Shown: in pieces, positions 1 through 5,545 of the stretch | Numbering within the stretch: the stretch's first letter is position 1 | Layout: each line of letters starts with the position of its first letter | NCBI GenBank assembly: GCA_030635025.1 | Contig: DAOVZQ010000169.1 | Coordinates: 1 to 6,084, forward strand | DNA: 6,084 nucleotides | Reading direction: 5' to 3' | Origin: a bacterium | GTDB lineage: Bacteria; Krumholzibacteriota; Krumholzibacteriia; LZORAL124-64-63 | Notes under the pieces: model-generated | Databases searched by the model: none | Told to the model about the DNA's origin: nothing | Seen by the model: only the letters and a program-made list of their open reading frames with translations | Program-made: the position numbers and the translations under genes

Positions 1-8
1 CGATCCCA

Positions 9-27
9 TGTCTCCCGAGGGGGGACA
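9..27 (+). other. Short GC-rich hairpin upstream of the first gene
   Basis: An 8-bp stem (arms 9-16 and 20-27, one G-U pair) closes on a 3-nt GAG loop. No T-run follows, so it does not look like an intrinsic terminator. It lies 20 bases before the start codon at 48, so it could be a 5'-leader structure of that gene or the tail of whatever lies to the left. The role is unknown and chance occurrence is possible. Confidence 0.25.
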
Positions 28-47
28 ATCCTGCAAGAAGGGCCGTA

Positions 48-1097
48 ATGTCCAATTACAGCATATACTTACCGACGATGTCCTGGGCTATCCGGTTGGG
101 CCTGGTGTCGGCTCTGATCCTCCTGCTGCCTTTGGACGCCCACAGTGAGACCTTCCTGGCCGACAACGGTTTGACGATCAATATATATGCCGGTGATGAT
201 CTTGAGCCGTACCTGGTCGACGATGGGGATGCACGTCTGCTTCGCCATCCGTCGATTGGTGATGTGGAATTGTTTCTGGGGCCGCAGGACGAGCGGTTTA
301 CGCGTTCGGATGTCACGGAGTTCACGCCGTTATCGCGGGACGCCGTGACGGCTGCGCTACGGGACGTTCATTCGCTGAGGGTCGGAATCGAGATCGACGT
401 GTTCATCCTTCCTGCGCCGCCGGTGGTTACCGCGGGTAGTTTTGCGCGTCGCAATGCCATTCTGCTGTCGCCGTCCTTCGGCGCCGTCGATGAGAGTGCA
501 GTCGCTTCCGTGACCGTCCATGAGTTGGGCCACGTGCTGACCTGGGGCTACTTCGACAAACATCCCGACCGCTGGCGTACCTACCTGGAGCTTCGCGGCC
601 TGAACGAAGTGGACAATGGCCCCGCGGCGCCTCATGCCGGTCGAGCCCGTGAAATCCTGGCCGAGGATATCCGTTATCTGTTCGGTGGACGACTGGCCAA
701 TGTCTACGGCGGGATCGAAAACTCGGCATTACCTCTGCCCGATTCGGTCTTCGGGCTGAATGTTTTCCTGATGGAGTCGCTGTCCGGCGCTCCGGTCGTT
801 GGTGTCGGTGTGGCCTGCACGGCATTCCCCAACCCCTGTAATCCCCGCACCACGATCGAGCTGTCCATTCCGGGTGACGAGATCCTGCGCGACGTCTCGG
901 CCGCCAGGCTGGAACTCTTTGATACGCGTGGACGTCGTGTCCGTGTCGTCGAGGGGGGCGAGTTCGGGAACGGTCGTTTGCTTCTGAGCTGGGACGGTCG
1001 AGACGACTCGGGGGCGTCACTGCCCAGCGGTCGTTATCTGTATGTCGCAGGTTGGCAAGACTTGCGCGGACGTGGCGCCGTCACTCTGCTCAAATGA
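48..1097 (+). CDS. Secreted HELGH putative zinc metallopeptidase with FlgD-Ig-like C-terminal domain
   Basis: This 349-residue protein appears to be exported. Residues 12-33 form a signal peptide (hydrophobic core about 17-28, likely cleavage after AHS at 33). The start at 48 has a purine-rich AGAAGGG site 5 nt upstream; Met11 (base 78) is an alternative. Residues 36-240 hold an unassigned domain with the zinc-peptidase motif H158-E-L-G-H162. Glu206 in the 'ILAEDIRYLFGG' stretch is a candidate third metal ligand. Residues about 254-349 match the FlgD-Ig-like C-terminal module of FCB-type secreted proteins: PNPCNP motif at 261-266, 'FDTRGRRVRV' at 291, 'WDGRDDSG' at 315, 'SGRYLY' at 327 and a terminal LLK. 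In the family this module is linked to secretion or surface attachment. The usual Phe of the NPFNP motif is Cys264 here. With Cys257 it makes the only two cysteines in the protein, so a disulfide is possible. The metallopeptidase family and its substrate are not recognised, and catalysis is inferred from HExxH alone. Confidence 0.88.
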   Translation: MSNYSIYLPTMSWAIRLGLVSALILLLPLDAHSETFLADNGLTINIYAGDDLEPYLVDDGDARLLRHPSIGDVELFLGPQDERFTRSDVTEFTPLSRDAVTAALRDVHSLRVGIEIDVFILPAPPVVTAGSFARRNAILLSPSFGAVDESAVASVTVHELGHVLTWGYFDKHPDRWRTYLELRGLNEVDNGPAAPHAGRAREILAEDIRYLFGGRLANVYGGIENSALPLPDSVFGLNVFLMESLSGAPVVGVGVACTAFPNPCNPRTTIELSIPGDEILRDVSAARLELFDTRGRRVRVVEGGEFGNGRLLLSWDGRDDSGASLPSGRYLYVAGWQDLRGRGAVTLLK

Positions 1098-1268
1098 AGC
1101 CGGCGCGCCTTCGCCAAAATCTCTCGTGAATAGTCCATTCTTCCCGCCCGCTACATGGGTTCCCGCCGTTGATCTCTTGCCCAGACGCCCTCAACCCCAT
1201 AAGCTGAGACAAATGGATTAGCCGCGCGAACATTTGCGTGGACGGGACCTGCAGATCCTGGAGTTAAT
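1098..1268. other. Intergenic gap before the TPR/TonB operon
   Basis: These 171 bases have no convincing coding sequence. A weak sigma-70-like pair (TTGCCC at 1177-1182, CATAAG at 1198-1203, 15-nt spacer) could drive the next operon, but the match is poor. No clear terminator for the metallopeptidase gene is visible. A CTGGAG ribosome-binding site at 1258-1263 serves the start codon at 1269 with a 5-nt spacer. Confidence 0.4.
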
Positions 1269-2324
1269 ATGGTGAAGACGCTGTTCCCGGTGTTTCTGGC
1301 GGCTTGGCTTATCTATCCGCCGTGTGCCTACTGTTTGTCTGACGATTATGACCCGGAGGTCCTGTTCCAGCGCACGGTCGCCGAAATCGATTCCCTGATG
1401 ACTCGTAACGAACATGGAGAAGCCGCCACGGCGGCGATCACGCTGCTCGAAGACAACCGACTTTTTCAGCATCAGCGTTGGCGACTGCATCAGCGGGCCG
1501 GACTGGCACTTCAAAGTATGGGACGCTACCAGGACGCCCTGGCCCATCTGGAAAAGGCCGTTATCTGGGCTCAGACCGAAGCCGTGAATCACCGCAATCT
1601 GGCGACACTCATGATCGAGATGAACAGGCCCGGACGGGCCATGTCCGAGTACAGGGAAGCCTGTGATCTCGACCCCGATAGCTGGGAATACCTCCTGGAA
1701 TATGCCCATGTACTTCTCGATTACGGCCAGCACGACATGGCCGATCGTGTGATTGCGGATGCCGCGGCCATCTGCCCCGACTGTCCCGAGGTTCACCAGG
1801 CTTCGAGTCGTTCGGCTCTGGCGGTGAAAGACTACGGCCGGGCGCTGCCGCATCTGGAACGCCTGTACGAGTCCCGTCCGGACGATGTTGAGGTGCGTTC
1901 GCTGTTGGCCCTGGCGCGTCTCCGCAACGAACAGGCGGCCGGCGCCGTGATTCTGCTTGCGGCGGACTGGAACAACGGCCTCAGTGACAGGGATATGCGC
2001 ATCATCCTGGAAGCGGATCGTCATATGGGCGATCCTTCCCGAGCCGTTCGATTGGCGTTGTCGCTTGCAGGCGGAGGTCCCGCATCGGGTGATCATAATC
2101 TCTGGGCCCAGGCGGCCTTGGTCTGCATCGACACCGATCACGATTTGGAGGGCCTCGCGCTGGTCGACAGGGCGTTGGCGCTCGATCCCGGAAACACTAG
2201 CTATCTGAACAACCGAATCCTTCTGCTGCGGCGCCTGGGGCGGGACAAGGAAGCGGATCATGATTGGGCACGGCTCATCGCCCTGGATCCCTCACGGGAA
2301 CAGGACTCGTCCCGGACTCCATGA
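1269..2324 (+). CDS. Exported tetratricopeptide-repeat (TPR) protein
   Basis: This 351-residue protein begins with a signal peptide (hydrophobic residues about 5-20, possible cleavage after AYC at 22). There is no good lipobox, so a soluble periplasmic location is most likely. The rest is almost entirely helical TPR units of about 34 residues. The clearest start near residues 71, 105, 139 and 173, and two more near 277 and 310, with typical 'G.Y..AL..LEKA' and 'A..LDP' signatures (LDP at 134-136, 305-307 and 339-341). TPR arrays bind other proteins, and no catalytic motif is present. A CPDC motif at 169-172 lies in a TPR turn; it resembles a redox or metal-binding CxxC, but nothing else supports that. 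The start is fixed by CTGGAG 5 nt upstream. The stop codon lies 20 bases before the preferred start of the TonB-domain gene, so the two are probably co-transcribed and may act together at the inner face of the envelope. The binding partner is not identified. Confidence 0.88.
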   Translation: MVKTLFPVFLAAWLIYPPCAYCLSDDYDPEVLFQRTVAEIDSLMTRNEHGEAATAAITLLEDNRLFQHQRWRLHQRAGLALQSMGRYQDALAHLEKAVIWAQTEAVNHRNLATLMIEMNRPGRAMSEYREACDLDPDSWEYLLEYAHVLLDYGQHDMADRVIADAAAICPDCPEVHQASSRSALAVKDYGRALPHLERLYESRPDDVEVRSLLALARLRNEQAAGAVILLAADWNNGLSDRDMRIILEADRHMGDPSRAVRLALSLAGGGPASGDHNLWAQAALVCIDTDHDLEGLALVDRALALDPGNTSYLNNRILLLRRLGRDKEADHDWARLIALDPSREQDSSRTP

Positions 2325-2331
2325 GCATTGT

Positions 2332-2336
2332 GAGGA
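2332..2336 (+). promoter_or_regulatory. Ribosome-binding site that decides the start of the TonB-domain gene
   Basis: GAGGA lies 8 nt before the ATG at 2345, ideal spacing. The competing ATG at 2321 overlaps the upstream stop as ATGA but has only a CAGGA 15 nt away. The in-frame ATG at 2264 would place 27 non-hydrophobic residues before the signal segment. The start at 2345 is therefore preferred. Confidence 0.6.
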
Positions 2337-2344
2337 ACTCGAGC

Positions 2345-3250
2345 ATGCGCACCTATGGGTTCGCCACCGTTTGTGTGGTGGTGCTATCGATTCTGGCACT
2401 GGCCTGGTTGATGGGCGGATGTACAGTTCCCCCGGGACATGACCCTGCCGGCGGGGCGAGGACTGTCGGGATGCTGAAGCATGAAGTACCACCCCCGGAC
2501 GGCCCTTGGCGACCCCATGAGCTCGGACGATGTGGCGGAGCGGACGGAGCCATGCCGACTCAGGCCGGCATGGATGTTGTCGCACTGGCGTTAGAGCTGT
2601 TCCAGTTGGGCGAAGGGGGGGATGCCGTTCTGGAACTCGAACTCCATGTGGCGGAGAAGACGCGTGTGGATGGACTCGTGCTGCTGACGCTCAGTCAGTT
2701 GTACGTGCTCGCGGCGCAGGGAAAACCGACTGTTGAACCCGGTGAAGGCCCCGCGGCCATGTCGGGAGACTGGATATCTGACCGTCCGAGGCTGGTGGCT
2801 CGTGCCGAGGAGGTTCTCCGCCGGGCTGCGGAACAAAGACCGGACGACAGCGCCGTGGACTATCTTCTGGCCGATGCGGCCCGCTGCCGGCACGACATGA
2901 CGATCGCCGATGCACTTTTTGAGTTGGGGAAAACAAAATGTTCCAGCCCGGAAGGTATGGCAGTCCTGATCCGGTACCAGGAATTGAACCCGCATCCGGC
3001 TCGACAATTGAAGGGCGTGGATCTGGACTATCCCGCTGCCGCGGCGCGCGACGGCGTGTCGGGGGAGGTGGTGATGGATCTGCTTATTGCACCAAGCGGA
3101 CAAGTCGTCCAGGTTACGATCGTCGCCGAGCCTGACCGTAGACTGGGCAACGCGGCGGCGGCCGCCATGGAGAAAGCCGGCTTTTCAGCGGGTCGTATCG
3201 GCAAATACCCGGTCTGGTCCTGGACCCGGGTCACGGTTGCGTTCAGTTGA
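2345..3250 (+). CDS. Probable lipoprotein with TonB C-terminal domain (energy-transducer-like)
   Basis: From the ATG at 2345 this is a 301-residue protein. Residues 7-22 are hydrophobic and end in 'WLMGGC', so Cys26 may be a lipidation site. Met at -3 is an unusual lipobox residue, and a non-cleaved membrane anchor is the alternative. Residues about 71-210 are helical and TPR-like, including 'AEEVLRRAAEQRPDD' from 154. Residues about 218-301 are a TonB C-terminal domain: 'LDYPAAAARDGVSGEVVMD' from 227, 'IAPSGQVVQVTIV' from 248, a small-residue 'AAAAAMEKAGF' helix from 270 and a final beta strand. In the family this domain contacts outer-membrane receptors and is powered by ExbB/ExbD. The long Pro-Lys-rich spacer of classical TonB is missing, and no ExbB/ExbD gene is in the window. 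Several envelope proteins carry TonB_C without acting as transducers, so the function is uncertain. The gene follows the TPR gene after 20 nt and probably shares its operon. A signal and TPR-like helices next to a TPR neighbour suggest a joint envelope complex (inference). Confidence 0.85.
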   Translation: MRTYGFATVCVVVLSILALAWLMGGCTVPPGHDPAGGARTVGMLKHEVPPPDGPWRPHELGRCGGADGAMPTQAGMDVVALALELFQLGEGGDAVLELELHVAEKTRVDGLVLLTLSQLYVLAAQGKPTVEPGEGPAAMSGDWISDRPRLVARAEEVLRRAAEQRPDDSAVDYLLADAARCRHDMTIADALFELGKTKCSSPEGMAVLIRYQELNPHPARQLKGVDLDYPAAAARDGVSGEVVMDLLIAPSGQVVQVTIVAEPDRRLGNAAAAAMEKAGFSAGRIGKYPVWSWTRVTVAFS

Positions 3251-3263
3251 GCGGACGGGTGGG

Positions 3264-3291
3264 TTGGATACGTGTCCACGGTTTTTATAAA
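3264..3291 (+). promoter_or_regulatory. Candidate sigma-70-type promoter for the propeller lipoprotein operon
   Basis: TTGGAT (3264-3269, 4 of 6 to TTGACA) and TATAAA (3286-3291, 5 of 6 to TATAAT) are separated by 16 bases. The pair sits 13 bases after the preceding stop codon. It predicts a transcript starting near 3298, with a leader of about 140 bases before the lipoprotein start. The sigma-factor consensus of this organism is unknown, so this is a motif match only. Confidence 0.45.
3265..3278. repeat. 14-bp near-palindrome overlapping the -35/spacer region
   Basis: TGGATACGTGTCCA is symmetric at 12 of 14 positions; the one mismatched pair is T against G. It is centred on ACGT. It overlaps the candidate -35 element and the spacer, where a repressor operator would fit. 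No regulator gene is nearby, and chance occurrence cannot be excluded. Confidence 0.3.
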
Positions 3292-3320
3292 GCCGCAGGC
3301 TGAACTGACGGTTGATTTCA

Positions 3321-3343
3321 AGGGCCGGGTGGCCTTATTTTAA
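3321..3343 (+). terminator. Likely intrinsic terminator after the TPR/TonB operon, or attenuator in the next leader
   Basis: AGGGCC (3321-3326) pairs with GGCCTT (3331-3336), a 6-bp stem with one G-U, across a GGGT loop. It is followed by ATTTTAA. The stem is short but GC-rich and has a T-run, so it can end transcription coming from the gene that stops at 3250. Because the candidate promoter lies upstream of it, it may instead sit within the leader of the next operon and act as an attenuator. Confidence 0.45.
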
Positions 3344-3344
3344 C

Positions 3345-3367
3345 TGGGCTCAGGACTTTGGGCTCAG
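3345..3367. repeat. 9-bp direct repeat in the leader
   Basis: TGGGCTCAG occurs at 3345-3353 and again at 3359-3367, a 14-bp period, directly downstream of the terminator-like hairpin. It could be a tandem protein- or RNA-binding site, or a small duplication. No known motif is recognised. Confidence 0.3.
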
Positions 3368-3428
3368 CAGCCTTTGCGGCCGCCGTGCCGCGCTTTGCGT
3401 GATGTCGGAAAAGGATGTCATGCACAAT

Positions 3429-3433
3429 GGAGG
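3429..3433 (+). promoter_or_regulatory. Ribosome-binding site of the propeller lipoprotein, pointing to a TTG start
   Basis: GGAGG is only 2 nt before the ATG at 3436, which is too close for normal initiation, but 8 nt before the in-frame TTG at 3442, which is ideal. Upstream in-frame ATGs at 3415 and 3427 have weaker sites. The TTG gives a compact signal peptide beginning (M)KRHLDYR. Confidence 0.5.
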
Positions 3434-3435
3434 TC

Positions 3436-4827
3436 ATGATTTTGAAGAGACACCTGGATTATCGTGCGCTCATCGCGGTCTTCTTCGCGATCACCCTGCT
3501 TGTCGCCGTCGGTTGTACGACGCGTCCGCAGGAATCCGAGACCCTGAACATGAGCGGCAATCACACCGTCGGCGATTTGTACATGGTGACCGCGGATACA
3601 TCGTCGAGCGGTTTCAAGTACAATGACCCGGATCTCTCGCCCGACGGGACCAAGGTGGCCTTCACCCTCGACTGGCAGGCCCTGATTCCGGGCGGAGTCC
3701 TACCCGACGTCCCGCCTTTGATCCGTCAGCTGGCGGTCATATCCAAGGAACATCGTTTCGGCGCTCAGTTGTCGCTAGCGAACGAGGGCGCGGCGTTGAT
3801 CGATCTGGACGACTACATGTTCATGTCAGGCTCCGCACAGGAACGAATGCGTCCCAACGTCGACTGGCAGAAGGGGGCTCCCCGCTGGCTTGACGACGAC
3901 AACCTGATGTTCTGGATGCAGACCTCCCGTGGGACCCGGCTCTTCAGGACATATCTGGGACCCGGCTTCGAACCCGGAGACGGTCTGCAGGCGGAGATGA
4001 TCTACCGCGAACCTGACGACAACCTGGATCTCAACTGGATGTTCTGGGAGCATCTCAGCCCCAGTGTCTCGCCCGACGGTCGTTGGATCGCTTTCAGCCG
4101 CTACGGTCATGCCGATGCGGACTCGCTCCATCTGGCCACCCAGCAGAGCCTGTATGTGTGCGCGGTGCCCGATCCCGGCGAAGCAGCCGACGCCATAATC
4201 CAGGTGACCCGGAATGCGTCTACCTGTGATGCGCCGTCCTGGTCTCCAGATGGCCGCAAAATCGTTTTTTACGCCTCGTTGGATCTGTCGGGTGGCTACG
4301 ACGGCTATTATACCCAGGAGATCTTCACGATCGATTTCGATACGACGGGCTACGCAGAGAACAACGTTGTCGAACTGAATAATAACCTGGATCGTTTGAC
4401 CTATTCGCCACCCCCGGAGGGTAGCAATTTCGTGGTCAGGAATCAGGAGCCCGACTTTTCCGGCGACGGAAGCCTAATCGCCTTCGTATCGGATCGACGC
4501 GTACCGACCATCACATTGAACGAGCGGAACATCTGGTACATTCCTGCGGACGGCTCCCTGGATCCCCAGCTTCTGTTCTTCACCCGTTCCGACGACATGG
4601 CCCCGCGCTTCACCGGCGGTCCTGGACGGGAGTTGATGCTCACCAGCTCCATGGGATTCCCGACCGAAGACCTGGATCAGATCTGGCAAGACACGTATGA
4701 CGCCTGGGCCGTTGCCGATCCTGAACTCAACGAGATGCAGCTCAAGGCCGAAGCCGATGCCATTCGCGAAGAGCTGGCGTTCTTCGAGGATGTCATGAGT
4801 CATATCTACATCCTGTCGAACTGGTAG
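3436..4827 (+). CDS. Lipoprotein with TolB/PD40-type six-bladed beta-propeller
   Basis: Counted from the ATG at 3436 this is 463 residues; the TTG at 3442 is a better-spaced start and removes two residues. A basic N-terminus (KRHLDYR) and hydrophobic core (11-24) lead to 'VAVGC', so Cys27 is the likely lipidation site. The body has repeated PD40 (WD40-like) signatures, 'xPDxSPDGxxIAF', beginning at residues 64, 208, 266 and 338. Two degenerate copies near 148 and 389 suggest six blades, as in TolB. Residues 403-463 form a helical, acidic tail outside the propeller. PD40 propellers in the envelope mostly bind proteins or glycans, and no catalytic residues stand out. The protein is not TolB itself: it lacks the TolB N-terminal domain, and no Tol-Pal genes are nearby. 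It is followed after 4 nt by an aldolase gene, so the two are likely co-transcribed. The ligand is unknown. Confidence 0.87.
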   Translation: MILKRHLDYRALIAVFFAITLLVAVGCTTRPQESETLNMSGNHTVGDLYMVTADTSSSGFKYNDPDLSPDGTKVAFTLDWQALIPGGVLPDVPPLIRQLAVISKEHRFGAQLSLANEGAALIDLDDYMFMSGSAQERMRPNVDWQKGAPRWLDDDNLMFWMQTSRGTRLFRTYLGPGFEPGDGLQAEMIYREPDDNLDLNWMFWEHLSPSVSPDGRWIAFSRYGHADADSLHLATQQSLYVCAVPDPGEAADAIIQVTRNASTCDAPSWSPDGRKIVFYASLDLSGGYDGYYTQEIFTIDFDTTGYAENNVVELNNNLDRLTYSPPPEGSNFVVRNQEPDFSGDGSLIAFVSDRRVPTITLNERNIWYIPADGSLDPQLLFFTRSDDMAPRFTGGPGRELMLTSSMGFPTEDLDQIWQDTYDAWAVADPELNEMQLKAEADAIREELAFFEDVMSHIYILSNW

Positions 4828-4831
4828 GACC

Positions 4832-5470
4832 ATGACGCGCGAGACCGGCGCCCGACCCGCTGACGAAATCGTCCGGGTCGGGCGCCTTCTTTATGGGCGG
4901 AAGTACGTGGTGGCCGCAGAGGGCAACCTGTCCGTCCGTCTGGACGAGGACCGTTTCCAGATTACGCCCACCGGCGTGTGCAAGGGCGAACTCGAAGTCG
5001 AGACCCTGGTGGTGATGAATCGGAACGGCGTCGTCGACGGTGATGCAAGGCCCAGCTCTGAATGGCGTCTCCACGCCGAGATCTACCGCCGGCGTACCGA
5101 TGTACACGCCGTCTGCCATGCTCATCCGTCGTTTGCCACGGCCTTTGCCTGTGCACATCGAGCGCTGTCGACGGCCCTGTTGCCGGAGGCGCTCCTGTTG
5201 CTGGGGAACGAGGTCCGTCTAGCGCCCTACGCCACACCCGGTACCCCGGATGTCCCTGCTTCCTTAAGTGACTTGAACGACCATGAGCCCGCCTTGCTTT
5301 TGGCCAATCACGGTGTGGTGACTTTCGCCGTGGATCTAGACGGTGCCTACGCCCTGATGGAGACGGTGGAACGTCTGGCCGAAATTACACTGTATGCCGA
5401 ACGGCTCGGTGGGGGAGTCGAATTGAGCCGCCGGGAGTGGGCGCGGATTCGCGACGTCCATCCGGAGTGA
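4832..5470 (+). CDS. Class II aldolase/adducin-family sugar-phosphate aldolase (FucA-like)
   Basis: This 212-residue protein is close in length to E. coli L-fuculose-1-phosphate aldolase (215). The family signatures are all present and in order: 'AEGNLSVR' at 29-36, 'ITPTG' at 44-48, 'PSSEWRLH' at 74-81, 'CHAHP' at 95-99, 'APYATPGT' at 131-138 and 'ANHGVV' at 158-163. By alignment with FucA, His96, His98 and His160 are the zinc ligands and Glu77 is the catalytic or zinc-binding acid, so the enzyme should be active. The family makes dihydroxyacetone phosphate plus an aldehyde from ketose-1-phosphates, or epimerises pentose phosphates, or dehydrates methylthioribulose-1-phosphate. Substrate cannot be fixed from sequence alone: fuculose-1-P, 5-deoxyribulose-1-P and others remain possible. 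The protein is cytosolic, with no signal peptide. The start lies 4 nt after the lipoprotein stop with only AGGA nearby, so translation is probably coupled. No kinase or isomerase partner is in the window. Confidence 0.92.
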   Translation: MTRETGARPADEIVRVGRLLYGRKYVVAAEGNLSVRLDEDRFQITPTGVCKGELEVETLVVMNRNGVVDGDARPSSEWRLHAEIYRRRTDVHAVCHAHPSFATAFACAHRALSTALLPEALLLLGNEVRLAPYATPGTPDVPASLSDLNDHEPALLLANHGVVTFAVDLDGAYALMETVERLAEITLYAERLGGGVELSRREWARIRDVHPE

Positions 5471-5498
5471 GTATCCGGTAGACACGGCGAGCAACGAA

Positions 5499-5526
5499 AA
5501 AGGGGAGGGCCGAAGCCCTCCCCTTT
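5499..5526. terminator. Bidirectional intrinsic terminator between convergent genes
   Basis: A perfect 12-bp stem (arms 5499-5510 and 5515-5526, AAAGGGGAGGGC and its complement) closes on a CGAA tetraloop. Read on the minus strand the stem is followed by a five-base T-run, ideal for ending the barrel-protein transcript, whose stop is at 5546. On the plus strand it lies 28 nt after the aldolase stop and ends in TTTGCTTTG, a weaker tail. Confidence 0.92.
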
Positions 5527-5545
5527 GCTTTGGGTCGATTGGGAT

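Noticed and set aside
427..1020. 197-codon minus-strand frame inside the metallopeptidase gene
   Set aside because: Arg/Pro/His-rich product without domain features; the plus strand encodes HELGH and the FlgD-Ig-like module.
1218..2261. 347-codon open frame on the minus strand across the TPR gene
   Set aside because: It is antisense to a gene with signal peptide, ribosome-binding site and clear TPR repeats. Its own product is rich in Arg, Gln and His and has no recognisable domain, typical of an antisense shadow in GC-rich DNA.
2264..2344. Upstream in-frame extension of the TonB-domain gene
   Set aside because: It would overlap the TPR gene by 61 bases and put a non-hydrophobic stretch ahead of the signal segment. 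The GAGGA site at 2332-2336 favours 2345.
3279..3295. AT-rich 7-bp hairpin (CGGTTTT / AAAGCCG, loop TAT) as a terminator
   Set aside because: The T-run lies inside the stem and no T-tract follows it. The sequence is better read as a -10 region.
3312..3626. 104-codon plus-strand frame covering the leader and start of the lipoprotein gene
   Set aside because: No good ribosome-binding site, no domain, and it runs out of frame into the lipoprotein coding sequence.
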